Origin: Adineta steineri
Lineage: Eukaryota > Rotifera > Eurotatoria > Adinetida > Adinetidae
Direction: 5' to 3'
Assembly (NCBI GenBank): GCA_905250115.1
Contig: CAJNOI010000219.1
Span: 16,960 to 80,959, forward strand
Length of the DNA stretch: 64,000 bases
Shown: piece by piece, positions 33,140-46,592 of the stretch
How positions within the stretch are numbered: position 1 is the first letter of the stretch
Layout: every line of letters begins with the position of its first letter
Notes under the pieces: generated by a model
What the model was told of the DNA's origin: nothing
The model's database searches: none
What the model saw: only the letters and a program-made list of their open reading frames with translations
Position numbers and translations under genes: made by a program

Positions 33140-36012
33140 TTATTTTATTGATGAGAAATACTTTTTTCGTCGATCGATCCATAATGCAATATGATTATCT
33201 TGTACAATTTGATGAATATCGATAATCCATGATGATTGAAGAATTCTAATCATTTGATTACATATATTCATTTCAGTTATTTTGTTTTCGTTTTCAATAA
33301 AATCAAAGCGAACGCATGTTAATTGATGTTCATTAATATGAGTAAGAATAAAACTAATCCATTGATCGATATTTTGCCATGATGATGAAATATTTTTGCA
33401 ACTCATCAAACGTAAACATTTTAATTGAGGAAAACGATCTTTGTCAATGATATACGAAAGAAATAAATCACAAATCTCTTCATTCATTTCTCTTTTGATT
33501 ATTGAAGAACAATCGACATACAATAGCTGAATATGTTGAAGAAAAGAATGAAGATATAAATTATTTGTATAAGTAGTAAACCAATACTTTAATTCTATCA
33601 AATTAATGTAAAGACAAATAATATTTGGAAGTAATTGAAGCCAACAAACTATTTCTGTGGAAAGAAAAAAAACCATTCATATTCTAATGTATAACAAATT
33701 GTCAATGTCTCAATTAACTTTTGAGTTTTTCCTTAGGAATTTCTAAATATCAAATGTAGTTCATGAAAGAAACATTCTCAACTATCATCTCGAATAATAT
33801 ATCTCAATAAATTATCAGATATTTTATGCTGATTAAAATTTCCAAGTTTGAAGATAAATTAGATGTTTTTTCTATTTAAAATACAAAGATATTCCATAGT
33901 AAAGTCTCATATTATAAAACAAAATGAATTTTAGCTCAAATTTATTACTGATAGAACCAATTCCTGCAGACAACATTTTCGTTAATCAAGATATTAGTAC
34001 GATCAATGGTAAATTTGAATCAAACTTCATATTGTTTTGCAATATGAGACATCTTTGTATCTTGAAATTTGAAAATCTTAAATTATATAACTTTAAAGTT
34101 AAATCAGTATAGAATTACATCAATAATCATATATCTAAAGTTAAAAGATCTGAAAAAAGAAAAGTTTTGTACAATATTTAATAATTCATTGAAGTCATAT
34201 TGTCGATTCAAAAGTGATTTCATTATTGACAATTTTTTCTCGTAAATCATCAAAAAGAAAGATAAATTTACCTTCAAGGTTATAATTAATATTTGTATCA
34301 ATTGAACCACCTAATTCAAGTACATTAAAATGTGTTAATTGAATTTGATTTGCTATATTTTGTGATATAATTCCTCTCTTTTGCGAAAATACTAATGTTT
34401 TATCTATATCATAAAAGAATGAATAATAGAAGAAAAGAAAATCTCAAATATAACTAACTTTGAGTAGATGGACATTGTAAAGCTTGAATAAATAATGAAG
34501 ATAATATTTGATTTTTATCAAAACGTAAAAATAATCGATCCATTCCAGACCAAAGAGTTTCAAGTTCTTGAGTTAAACTTTGTGATCTTTTATTTTCTTC
34601 TAAATCAGTATTAAATTGTATATTAATTAAATCGATTGAATGAATTAATGTGATATCATTAAAAGTGTATGGAAGAGAAAACATTTGTATAAGACCATAG
34701 GTTTGTTCAAAATCTACACAAACTCGTTTATATCCAAAAGGTCCATTGAGCCAAAAAGGTGTAGAAAATGTTTTTGTAAAATGGTTAATTATATTTCTAT
34801 CAGCTTTTTCAAATAATTGGATTTGAATAGCAAAATGTAATGATCGCAGATGTTTTAATTTCTCACAAAGAATACTAAGATAATAACCATTATAATTTAG
34901 ATGAGGTTCATTATCACATCGATGATACATTGATATGGATAGATTTTCAAGTGATTGAACAAATCTTAATATTAAATTTTCAATTTTATAACAACCTCGT
35001 CCTTTTATTTTTAATATTCTTTGAATAGAATAAATGAAAATAGAAAAAAAAGGAATTATTTTTTTAAATTAGTAATATTACCTGAATTTTAAAGTATGAA
35101 GTTCAATTGAATGATTGATAGTTTTTGGCAAATGTTCATCAAGATCATCTTTTGCTTCAATATAATCGCTGATATAAACATCTAAAGAAGAAAACAAAGA
35201 TTCAAAGAATTTTTTCAATGAATGGTTTAAAACTTGCCGAGTGATTGAAGTTTGGGAAGGTAATGGAATAGTACAAAAAGAGTGGATAAATTAAGAATAT
35301 TAATTTTAAGACAAATAAGTGATTGATGAGATTGATAATTCTTAATCAATGTATGATCATAAGAAAGTTCAAACCCGTTTTCACTTGTTGGGTTTTCAAA
35401 TTGAAATTTATTCAAATTAATTGAACATTGAAATAACCAATCAAAAAATGATTTGGAATGGTGAGTTTGAAATGAACAAGTTATCCACTTTAATGTACGT
35501 AGATTTGATCCATATGCAATAGCATATAGAAAAATATCTCGACAATTTCCATTCATTGTTGTATTCTGAGAAACAATTAAAGTATTTAATTGAGGAAATA
35601 TTGATTTTGTATTCTTCTTCTTCAGTGAAGTTATCATATGAAATAAAGTTCTTGATGAATTATTGTATTGTTTATTTTGTTCTATAAAAGAATTTTTTAC
35701 AAAGAACTTTATCACTTCATCGGCTAGTAAAGTCATTTGAGAACATCTATATCGAGTACCTATTTTTAAGACAGTTAGATTCAAACGCCATTCGTGTTTC
35801 ATTACTATTTGATGAGAAAAATAACGAAAGATTGATAATGAACAATAACGTAAATCTAATTCTTTGTAAAGACCACAAAATTCGAATAACATATCATCAA
35901 TTCTTCTATTAAGATTAGAAAAACTATAAATGACATCAACCATTAATAATTGATCCCAAATACATAAGAAAAGTTCATTTGACATATCTTCTAATTTCAT
36001 ATTATTAACCAT
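33140..36012 (-). CDS. F-box-like/LRR-type protein
   Basis: Multi-exon gene of the large F-box-like family seen in bdelloids; such proteins usually are substrate adaptors of SCF ubiquitin ligases. Start chosen at MVNNMKLED, which puts the F-box-like motif (LEDMSNELFLCIWDQLLMVD, then SFSNLNRRIDDML) at the N-terminus as usual. Exons about 36012-35240, 35184-35085, 35018-34460, 34402-34275 and a last one about 33676-33140. They are Leu/Ile-rich with LRR-like spacing (LPNIICLYINLIELKYW; FPQLKCLRLMSCKNIS). The first intron seems to be GC-AG (gcaagt donor near 35240). The stretch 33700-34270 is poorly resolved and may contain a further exon or decay. Substrate unknown. Confidence 0.6.
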
Positions 36013-36689
36013 TGTAAATATTGAAAATTGTTCATACAATTGTATATAATGTTTTATTAATTTCACCTTTAAATTCAATATTTCGATGAATGAAAGAAAA
36101 GAATTTTTTTCTATATGACCGATATGATATGAATAGAACAATGGGCATAATTCATAGCGTCTGTTCACCAATGAAACGCATTCATTATTATCTAAGTGTG
36201 ATCAAAATTTTCATATCACAAAGACTGAATTCATAACAAACGAATTAAAAGTGAATTATCCAATCGATTCAGTAGAACAGATAATTCATCTTTTTCAAAT
36301 GACTTAGCTCCATTTAATTCGTAATGTGTCAATCACATGAACATTCCAATTGAATAATGAAAACTATATGTCGATAGACATATGAATAGACGTGAGAGTG
36401 TGGGTGTCTCTCTTTTACTCACACTCATGCCTTCAAGAAATTTAGTAAAATTTTCAGTTTTATACTATGATCTTTGGCCGAGATATTCACTAAACAAGAG
36501 TCAAAAATAACTTATTTGGCAAACAAAATTTCTCTGTTCAAGCTCGTACTATATATTTAAATTTTTGTTTTTTTGTTTGAAAGAGCATGTCAGGATGCAG
36601 TGCAGTATCGAGCTCTTTTTCATAAATCTTACTTTTGAAGTGGATAAAAGAGATCACAAGATGAACGTCTCATAAAAATTTTTGAAATA
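36013..36689. other. Intergenic, no gene seen
   Basis: Region 5' of the F-box-like gene, AT-rich. The open frame continues upstream of the chosen start to a TTG near 36171, but without protein-like evidence. Confidence 0.45.
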
Positions 36690-36890
36690 AATTTGCTCAA
36701 TGACTTGTATTAGTTATAAAATGTGGTGTACCAAATAGAACTTGATGAGCTCTATCGAACGTCCTCAAAGTCGGCAAGTTAGTTGCAGTATACAGTGAAA
36801 TTTCCTGATTATCTTTTATATATAAATATGCCATTTCATTGCAAGTATCAACTAGTGTATTTCAAATGATATCTTCAAACACAACATATA
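36690..36890. repeat. Inverted third copy of the duplication's left segment
   Basis: Reverse complement of about 10360-10560: shares acaccacattttataacta, the gactttgaggacgt tract and atatgttgtgtttgaagata. It abuts the N gap. Together with the STAS fragment pair this makes 9.26-10.56 kb and 36.69-37.1 kb inverted copies of one locus. Confidence 0.75.
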
Positions 36891-36990
36891 NNNNNNNNNN
36901 NNNNNNNNNNNNNNNNNNNNNNNNNNNNNNNNNNNNNNNNNNNNNNNNNNNNNNNNNNNNNNNNNNNNNNNNNNNNNNNNNNNNNNNNNN
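36891..36990. other. Assembly gap (100 N) inside the SLC26 gene
   Basis: Placeholder of 100 N. It cuts the STAS-domain exon of the transporter. Judging from the paralogous region at 9.3-10.4 kb, the true distance is nearer 1 kb. Confidence 0.95.
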
Positions 36991-39265
36991 TTTTTATTTT
37001 TTCCACAAGAAATAATTGGTTGTTGTGTAAGTTGAATACCAATAAGATCATAAAATTTTCTTTTGAAAAATGGAGCATTACATGCATAAAGTGATTCATC
37101 AAATCGAAGAATTTTTATATTTAAATATTGTTGTACCTATAGAATATATATATATACAAATTAGTTCTTAAATGCAGAATAAGATTAAAATCATACAGAA
37201 GGAAAGTATGTTGTACTCTTATAAATACCAGTATTATCAACTTGACCAAGTATAAAAAATCGAGGTCTAATTAAAGCAAAAAGAAAATGTGATCAATAAT
37301 TCAGTTGAGTTCATCACCCTTACTTTTGAGTTCGTACTGTATTTATAATAAATGATGTACATATACCAACATAAAGACCAATATCAACATCGAATAAGAC
37401 AACACTAACAAAAGTCATAGTCCATAAAATCTATTTTACATGAGTAATTATATATATTTTTGTTTTCAATATTTTTTATACACTTACACATTCTAACATA
37501 CTAATTCGAAAGTATAGGAGAAAATCTTTTAGTTGTAAAAAAAGTCCTTTTAAATTTACAATTATAATAGCAGCAAGACAGGCCATAGGTAATGATCGAA
37601 AAAGAGGAGTTAATGCAATAAGTACTGAACCCAAAAGAAGAGAAGAAAAACCATTAACTAGTACTGTTTTTCCTCCACTGCCTTCCTGAACTACTGAACG
37701 ACTTAATGAACCTGCACTTGGATAACATTGAAAAAATGATGAAATTCCATTAGCCATTCCATATGCTAATAATTCCTAGTTTACAAATTAAATAAAGTAG
37801 TTTTTTTTCTAATAATTCAATGTAACATACTTGATTTGAACTGACTTTATAACTATGTTTTCGACTTAACGTTTTTGCCATTGATATTGAGATAGATAAA
37901 CTAACAGCAGCAATTGTAATAGCCGGTACAATTAACTGATTAGCATTGTTAAATGATGGAAGTGATGGTGGAGGTAGACCTCGTTTGATTTCTCCTACTA
38001 CAGATACACCATATGTTGAATGAAATTGTGTAAAATGTGATATAGTGGTTCCTATAATTATCTAAATAATTTATACATAATGCATATGTATATGAGAAAA
38101 TATTATTTAGCATACAAGAAGTAGTTCAGATGGAAGAATAATACGAATTTTTGACTTATAACGATCATTGAAATATTTTGCAATGTATAAAACAATAATC
38201 GAAATAAAAGCAACTGCTGTTGAAATCCAGTTAATATTAGTAAATAATGAACGAAATAATTTTATATAAATTCCTAGTAATTTAAATGGTCCATGTACTC
38301 CACGTGGAGATTTAAGACCAAAAACAGATGGAATTTGACTTGTAAAGACATGAAAAGCAGCACCTGTTGTAAATCCACTAATAAATGGTTCTGTTAAATA
38401 AACAGTTAAAAATCCAAGTCGAAGAAAAGATAGTAGTATCTAAACAAAAAAAGGATTTATTTAAAATAGATTTCTTAATGAACTTGTAAAGTTTACTTGA
38501 ATAAGTCCAACAAGAAGAGCAAGAGTAGTTGCTATATTTACTTTTGTGTCGATAATCAAAGAATCAGTAGCATTTGAAATTGATTCATTACTCATGATTA
38601 AATTCATCGGTTGTAATGATACACTATCAATAGCTTGTGCAGTCATCAATGATATAACAGCAAATGTTCCTATGTAGAATTTATTAATAATTCAAACATA
38701 CAGAAAGTATTTTACCTATAGATAAATGTGGAGATGTACCAAAGATCATATACAAAATTACAGGAAAAAAAGAAATATATAACCCTAGAAGTTTTTTCAG
38801 ATTTTTATTTCAATTAAAATATGAAATAAACTAATTACCATGAACGGGTGGTAAAGTTGTAAGTGTACCATAAGCCATACCTTTTTTATTACAATTTAAA
38901 TGATTATTCTTTATAATTGATCATCCTCTTTTTCTTTTACCTTGTGGTATATGCATGATTGCGATTGTAATACCGGCCATGATATCGCCAAATAGATTCT
39001 TACGAATATTATATTCATATAAACAACGAATAAGTGGTATTTTATTTAGGAATGCATTTAAGCAACACTCTATAGTCAATGACGAATATTTTTTTCTTAC
39101 ATATCGTTTAGCACGATCAATTGATGATATTTGTTCTTCTTCAATTCCATATCGATCAACAAATGACTGAAGTCGAAGATTTCGATAAGAATCTTCTTGA
39201 GTAGAACAAAATTCATCATTAGGATCGCTCTCAATTTGTTCATTAATACTAGATAAATGAGTCAT
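36991..39265 (-). CDS. SLC26-family anion transporter, 3' partial
   Basis: Membrane anion (sulfate/chloride/bicarbonate-type) transporter. Ten exons join in frame: 39265-38941, 38880-38839, 38784-38716, 38669-38497, 38439-38116, 38061-37831, 37775-37488, 37430-37324, 37266-37197 and 37136 into the gap (about 591 residues so far). Seen: the family N-terminus (DIMAGITIAIMHIPQGMAYG), many hydrophobic helices, GVHGPFKLLGIYIKLF, the conserved block NGISSFFQCYPSAGSLSRS, and the beginning of the STAS domain (LRFDESLYACNAPFFKRKF). The start is the first ATG (MTHLSSINEQ); a TTG two codons earlier is in frame. The remainder of STAS is lost in the N gap. Substrate cannot be told. Confidence 0.9.
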
Positions 39266-40665
39266 GTTCAAGAAATAAGTTGAAGAAGTAAGAATCTAAA
39301 TGAGTACTTGTGAACGTACAATTTTGTATTTATAGAAGATTATTTTCTAAATATCGAATATATTTGTAAATATACAAAACAGATGTATAACATTTATCTA
39401 CAAAAGTTTATGTCAATATACGTCAAGGAAAAATGTACATTATACTATATATTGTACGTAATAATATAGTATTGAAAATAAATATTTAGATTCAATAATG
39501 AACAACGAAGAAAACAAAATGATCAAAACTTATCTATCGAAGATGCCATTTTCATGTATGTCAAGTCAGAGTGATTTTATAAACAACTTTGTACAATGTA
39601 AAGAGCACGAAAATAGTAAATAAGATTATAAAAATGATAAGTAATGTCATAAAGTTTTTACGTGTGTGAAAATAATAAAACCTGAATTTTAGACACTGAT
39701 TAATTTATTTGAAACACTTTTTTCAATAATAGAACAATAAGATGAGAATAACTTGATGTGCTTCAGTATCGAGAAAATTGTATTTTAAGAAAACAGCATC
39801 CGATTTATCTGATTGACTTGTTTTATTATCATTTTTTCATTGTGACATTTTGAATTGTTTTTGTTTTCTATAGAATCAAAAATTAATACTGATCAAGGTT
39901 ATTTCGTGAATAAATATTATTATTATTCGAATTTTGATCTATTGTTTACAATGGATAAATATACTTGTAGTACAATTGAAGCTTAGAATGAACTGATATG
40001 TATAAGAACGAACATTTGATCGAAGTTCTATTTTGAATACCTATATACATTGAATTAGGAATGCAATATCATTATTCGTAGTAACTATAGAGTTTTATTT
40101 TATCCTAAAATAATGTTAAAATAAAACATCGTCGAACGATTAATGATTTAGTGTAGATTGAAATAATAATGTTATAACAATATCTGATTAAACAATCTCT
40201 TGTCACTCCTTCGGTGCAGATCCTATATTACATTAACATAGTGTATAAATCTTAGCAAAGATATTCATAATTAGAACATTTAAAATTGAGTAGTTTCAAA
40301 AAACCGATTACATTTATTTCAATCTCACATAGACATACAATGTTACAATAACATGTCGACCTTGTTCATCTGATCTCTTTTCACATAAAAATGTCAAAAT
40401 TCATCTATTGAGGAATATATATATTTAACTTGAAACTATCATATATTTTTTCTACAATAATTAATATTATTTGAGAATTGCATAGTTGAATAAGATATAA
40501 TCTAAATTTGAAAAAAATAAACATTGACTATAAAAATCGTTTTTTATTTATGATATATATTTATTTATCTATATATACATACATATAACATTCTTCGAAA
40601 AGAAAAAAAAAGATAAAGAGGGGAGGGAAAGGAAATCTGACATTATACACTCTATTTCACAATAA
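39266..40665. other. Intergenic, no gene seen
   Basis: 1.4 kb, AT-rich, between the SLC26 start and the kinase stop. It should contain the SLC26 promoter; no specific site recognised. Confidence 0.5.
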
Positions 40666-41860
40666 TTATTGAGTATTGTTTTGAGAATGATGCATCGACG
40701 CAAAATGATGAAATTTTTCATTAAGAAAATTCGTTTGTGCAAATGTTCGAATAAAATTATGTTCAAAGACATTTAATATTGTTAATCGTTGTTGTCGATC
40801 ATATTTAAGTAAATGATTTATAAAATGATTTGCATCAATTTGTATATAATCTGGTAATACATAATCACACGACAAAATACGTTTTTTTGTTATAGTTAAA
40901 TTTGGATCATAGAAAGGCGTTGTACCAACAAGTAATTCATATGTTATTATACCTAAACTCCATAAATCAGCTAATTCTTCATATGGCATAGGTGATTTTG
41001 TTGTTGTTGTTGAATCAACAGATGATGATGATGAATCAACATTATTAACATCTTCATTTTCAATAACTTCAGGGGCCATATAATCCATTGTACCAATATA
41101 TTGTGTTCGTCGTGAACTTGGACAATGAAGTGCAAGACCAAAATCAGCTAATTTGATTTCATGAAATTGTCCTAAAAGAATATTTTCTGGTTTTAAATCA
41201 CGATGCATAATTTTTAAACGATGACAATAATTTAATGCATCAGCTATTTGATAAATAAATGTTGCTGTTCGTGTATTATCTAAACGTTCATGACGTTTTA
41301 AATATGATGCTAATGTATCATTAGCTGCATATTCAAGTATAACATATATACGATTTGAATCATAGAAAAAATCGTACATTCGTAATATATGTCGATGAAA
41401 TAAACGCATATGAATTTCAAGTTCACGTATTAATTGATGTTCTTGTTGATATTGGCGAATAATTGATTTCTAAAAGAGTAATATATAGAAATATTTAATT
41501 AATATCTATTTGTATGTTTAAATACTTATTTTGAAGTACCTTAATTACTTTGAGAGCACAAAGAAAATCTGTTTTCTTTTCTTCGACAAGTATCACAGTT
41601 GAATAAGATCCTTCTCCTAATCGTCGGCCAATATTAAAATCGTCAATAGACCATTTTTTTGTACGTTTCTCATTCTGTTGTTGTTGTTGTTGTTGTGGTT
41701 GTTGTTGATTTTTAGGTTGATAGGGTGTAACAACATTCGATACATCCATAGAAACATGATTCGAAGGTGATTTTAGAACATCTTCAGAAAAATCAAATGA
41801 ATCTTGTTGAATATTAATAGTCGGTCGCATAGGCGTCGATGATGACGCATTTTTTATCAT
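40666..41860 (-). CDS. Aurora-like Ser/Thr kinase with changed activation loop
   Basis: Two exons, 41860-41540 and 41469-40666, join in frame to 374 aa. The N-terminal 80 residues are disordered with a poly-Gln run. The kinase domain starts at KWSIDDFNIGRRLGEGSYST, an Aurora signature start. ALKVIK gives the ATP-binding Lys, then HRDLKPEN, DFG, HCPSSRRT, APE and DLWSLG. Closest by eye to Aurora A/B mitotic kinases. Odd: Auroras have RR-T/K-T-L/M-CGT with the second Thr autophosphorylated; here it is RRTQYIGT, so that Thr is Gln. A Ser/Thr-rich insert of about 25 residues follows APEVIE. The Gly-rich loop resembles PDK1, an alternative I consider less likely. Confidence 0.8.
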
Positions 41861-42301
41861 TCTAAATATATATATATAAAAGAAATTCTTTTAAATAGAT
41901 CTATATTAAAGAGAATAATGAAAAATGCTCTTGTTTAAAATAATAACATTACTGTTATCATTTATTATCGATTAAGAGCAATAATTTCTTTCTTCTTTTC
42001 TCTTTCTTTTTTTTTATGGATCTTTCAAAATAACTTGTGCATTTTAAGATACTAAGAATAAAACAAACGTTCACATCATCAAATGGTGTGCAATGTAGGA
42101 AAAGTAAATGATGATAGAAAAAAAAACAATAGAAGAAATAACAATATCAATAACAGAAGTTAGAAAACAAATATTGATATGCAAAGAAATATCGAGTGAT
42201 CATTATTTGAAGAAAAAAAAAATAATAAGATTGAGAGAGAGAGAAAAAGACGAAAATAGAAAAACATCGTCGAGAAAAAAAAAGAAAAACATGAAATGAA
42301 A

Positions 42302-45300
42302 TCAAAATAGAATAGGCTTGTCACGTGTTTGCTCAATAACATAATTTGAGAAATGTTTTAGAAAACGAGGATATTCACGTTTTGCCACACTAAATTTAAT
42401 AAAACAAAGGTCATATTTAAGTGTGAAAAGAATATAGTTAGAATTTACCTGCGTAATGCTGCACCAGGTACCCATCCACCAGGATTGACTAAAATAAGAT
42501 ATTAGAATTTATAATTAAAATATTTTCGTGAATAGAAATGTGCGGGACCAACCTTTTTAGGTCCCGGTCCTGGTCTCGATCTCGATCCTGGTAAATTTTT
42601 TTCGGTCCCGGTACTAATCCCGGTAAAGCTTTTCTTTTGATCACGGTGCCGGTAAAGTTTCATTTTTTAGTCCCGGTCCCGCTCATCTCTAATATCGTCC
42701 TAGAGACAGTTAATCCAAAATTATTCAGTGAATTTCTAAAACAATTTTTCAATACTCGTTTTCAAATTTGTTCAGTGGACGATTAGCACTTTTTTGTTTC
42801 ATTTTTCTTGAATAAGGTCAACATATTGAAGGTCATTATACAGTCCCAGATTCAAGGGTTGGTCCCGGTAGATTTTGTTTTGGTCCCGGTTTCAGTCTCC
42901 GTTAAGTTTTTATTGGCCTCGGTCCCGGTCCCCCGGTCCCGCACATCTCTATTTGTGAATCATAAAATTAATCATCGAAAGAGTACGATGATTCATTTTC
43001 TCATTCAAAATGAAATATAGATCTATGAGATTACAAGAAGCTAATATTTAATAAATGATAGTATCAATCTAGTCCATCAAGTTTACATAATTAAAATATC
43101 TTGTTTTCAATGCTTTAGAATTCGAAAGCCTAGATTTTTATCAAATAGACATGTTTATCAGTGAGTTATTCGGAATGCTATTATTCTTCCTTCAAGATAT
43201 TCAGTACAAACTAATTTTAAGAGATGAGTAATTTGATCTTACCAAAAGCGACATATGTAAGTCTACATTGAATATTTTCTCGTTTAATATCTTTTGGATT
43301 TAATGGTGGTTCATTAATGACTGTTTCACATATCAAAGCAACATTTGCAACAAGACGAACTTGAGGTGGTTTTATCTATGTAATGAAAATATTAAATCAA
43401 TAAATAAAAGGAAATCGTTTTTTCTTTTTACAGGTGCAAGAGGATGTGGAATTGTATGATTAACAACAAGCCATATTGGTTGATCTTCTTCAGATTTTGC
43501 TATACAACGAATATGAGACCAGAAACAATTATCACGTTGAGCTGATGGCCATACACGTTTGTGCATTTGATGAAAGATGACTGTATCAGAATCTAATACT
43601 TCAATGATTTTTGTTGAATCAAGTGTTGCTAAAATTGAAAATATATTCAAATAAAATTAAAATAAACCAATAAAACGTACTTTCCCATTCCATACGATAT
43701 TGATATTCATAAAAATATCGACACATTTCATGACCCGTAACACCCTAAATAAATTTTCATAGATTCATTTTAATTAAAATTAAAATTGATTTACTTTAAT
43801 TGTATGAAACATTTTCATTGGATCAATAACTATTCCATTCTCTTCAACTTCACGTCGATAGACTTTCATTTCACCATCTTGATGTATCAGATCCCATCCG
43901 TGATTGACATCTTCATGAACATATTTCAAATGTTCTTGAACAATATGTTCAATCTAATAATTTAGATTTATTAAGCAAAATAATATTAAAGAAAAAAGTT
44001 AATTTACTTCATTAGCTAATCGATGTTGTCCTTTAACAGCTGTATTTTCGTCATTTGGTGTTGAGAAAACTGTTCCATTAGTAATTGTAGAGAGTGTATT
44101 TTTACTAGAATCTGATATTTTAGTATTTTTTGATTTATTTATTCCAGATCGATGATCATGAGAAGATTTTGAGGATAATTTTGCCTAAAAACATGAAAAA
44201 TTTTTTTTTATTAATAAATCTATTACTAATAATAATCGATATGTTTTTTTTGTCAAATAGAATATGTCAAACCTGAGTTAATGATCGTAAACTTTGTTCT
44301 TTGGCTAATAATTCAAATGGATTTATACTAGAAGACTGATCACTACTATCCGTTGAAGACGGTGGTGTTACATATTTATCATCGTCTGTAGTATGAATAT
44401 CGACATTCGAAAGAGAAGTAATAGAAGAAGAAGAAGAAAGGCCTGATGTATTTGCTTTTGATAGAAATTTACGTTGTTCATAATAAGGTCGTAAACCTCC
44501 GACGTAATTTAATGATGACGAACAAGATGAAACAAATGGAGCTATAGATCTGACTGTAGCTGGATTCGAACATCCAGCTGTGAATGTATATGATGGTGGA
44601 ATATGAAAAGTTTTTTTAATTGATGTCATTGGAATAAGTTTCTTTTTCTTTTATCTGTATTACGCACGTTTGTACGTCGTAGACTATGTTATATATATAT
44701 AATAGTGAGTGTAGTTAACACTTACAACGAGAGAAAAAAAAAAGAGAAAAGGCATGTTGCTGTTTTTTTTTGTTTACGTGTCTTGCTCTTCTAAACATGC
44801 TGATGGTGCACCTGATTGCCTCTACACCGTAGAGAAACCATCTGTGACACATCATCATTCTCAAATAGTGATGTAATAATATTGATCGAAGACTGAAAAA
44901 GACGTGTAGAAGAGAAAGAACGAAATATTGTACAGAAAGCTCTCAAAATTCGATTTTTTTTCTTCTCTCGCCGTCAATTAATTTTATGAAAGAAAAAAAG
45001 AAAAAAAAGAGTGAAGTACATTCTTTTCATTTTATTTCCTAGCGTATAATTCGACATATTTTATTCTTATCTTGTAGACAAGCAGCTGATTTGAAATGAG
45101 TAATATATACAGAAAAAAAACATGATAAATACAACTTACTGATCGTTGTTGATCGTCAGTCTCGCGATCGATTCGATCTAAAGATTGATCGATTGCATCG
45201 TAAAATTCATCTTCATTTAAAGTACTATGTGGACCTTCCTTAAAAAAAATAAAAATAATTTATAAAGATTCTTTTTCAATCTACTAACTTCAGCATCGGG

Positions 45301-46592
45301 TGAACCAAGTGCAGGAATTTTTTGTTTAATTCCTTTTGTATATAAATCTTGAAATTTCTTTCGACGTTCTAATTCCTATTGATATATGATTAAACATTGA
45401 TTCCCAATTGTAAATTATATATTTACTTTTTCATATTTCTTTTTCCAAATATCTTCTCGTTTTTGCATTAACTCAATACAAATTGCTAGATTATGTATTA
45501 CACCGTCTGTAGTTGCTTTAAATGTTAAGGCTACATTTAAAAATATGACAAATGAGATAAATAATATTTATATATTTATTAACCTTCTCCTTTGAAATCA
45601 ATTGACATAGCTGCATGATCATTAAATGCTAATCGATCAATTCCTGAACATAACATAGCAAATAAAAATAAATGAATTTTATAGGATAGAACAAACTTGG
45701 TTTTGTTAGTGGGCTTTTTACTGATTCATTGGTTGATGTAGATGTAGTAGATTGTTTATCTATTGAATCTTCAAAGTCTAAATCATTTATATTCTCATCT
45801 AAATATATATATTTCAATGCAATTTTTTCTTGATTATTCAATAAAAAGACTTATGCAACTAACATTCTCTTTGATATGGCTCAAATCCTTTTGCCACAGA
45901 ATTAGCGCAGGCATCAAAATACGTTTGTAATGTTGCCACTTGTTGCCCAAGTAATTCTCGGAATGTTTCTAATTCATGTAATTTCTCTTTTAAATTACGA
46001 TCTCTCTATATAATAAATGAAAAGTAAATAAAAATTTTGATATTTTATTTAAATTACTTTAAAAGAACCAGTGGAAGCAACACTAGCACTAGCTGTTGAT
46101 GCTAATGATCCAATACTAGGATGTCGTCTTAAACCTGTTTCATTTCCATAGCCAACTTCACTTTTACACAATTGTTTTTGTTCTTCTAATGCGTGTGTCC
46201 ATCGCTCACGATCTTCAACACTATTTGCACGTAAATACCATACTGAATCACTGACACGTATATCAAAACGGCAATCATCAAATTCATGTGGCTAAAATAA
46301 AATTTCCGAAAATTAATTCAGTTTTCGTAAAATATAATTCTACCTGAATAATGACTTGTCTAACAGAAAGAGCTCCACGACAACCAAGAGTACTATCAAA
46401 TTCATTTTTATAATAATTTAAAAATCCATGTTTTAATATAAGATATCGTTCTTGCCATCCATGTAAATAATTTGTCCATTTAAAAAGTCGTCCTTGAAAT
46501 TCTCCATTACGAAATGATCCACCTGTTGTTTTTTCATCTTCAACAGATTCTTCATCATCTGATGTTGTTGGATAATCAACAGTTGTTGCCAT
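42302..46592 (-). CDS. CERT1: CERT/COL4A3BP ceramide transfer protein
   Basis: Moves ceramide from ER to Golgi. An N-terminal PH domain ([52 protein letters not shown]) binds Golgi PI4P. It is followed by the Ser-rich regulatory motif ([17 protein letters not shown]), a coiled coil, the FFAT motif EFYDAID for ER VAP binding, and a C-terminal START domain ([54 protein letters not shown], ending DKPILF). About 15 exons; first 46592-46344, 46291-46058 and 46005 onward; last ends at 42302. One intron is long (about 45135-44656); an ATG just after it could serve a START-only form. The intron before NPGGW holds a MITE. Near-complete agreement in order with human CERT. Confidence 0.92.
42528..42960. 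mobile_element. MITE with TIR and 6-bp target duplication in a CERT intron
   Basis: Element 42534-42954 (421 bp) between copies of GTGAAT (42528-42533; 42955-42960). Ends carry atgtgcgggacc inverted against ggtcccgcacat. Subterminal zones are arrays of ggtcccggta units. Same architecture as the element at 31.35 kb but different sequence. It leaves the splice sites untouched. Confidence 0.75.

Noticed and set aside
33924..34112. 62-aa plus-strand frame opposite the F-box-like gene
   Set aside because: No protein-like features and antisense to a recognisable gene.
42108..42342. Short Lys-rich and Phe-rich frames on opposite strands
   Set aside because: A-rich/T-rich low-complexity sequence overlapping the CERT 3' end and its flank.
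44267..44629. Separate START-domain gene beginning at MTSIKKTFH
   Set aside because: The preceding exon (ending DDQQRS) and an acceptor before KKKLIPMTS restore continuity with CERT, matching the human QSQSEKVRLHWPTS region; kept as one gene, with an alternative start only as a possibility.
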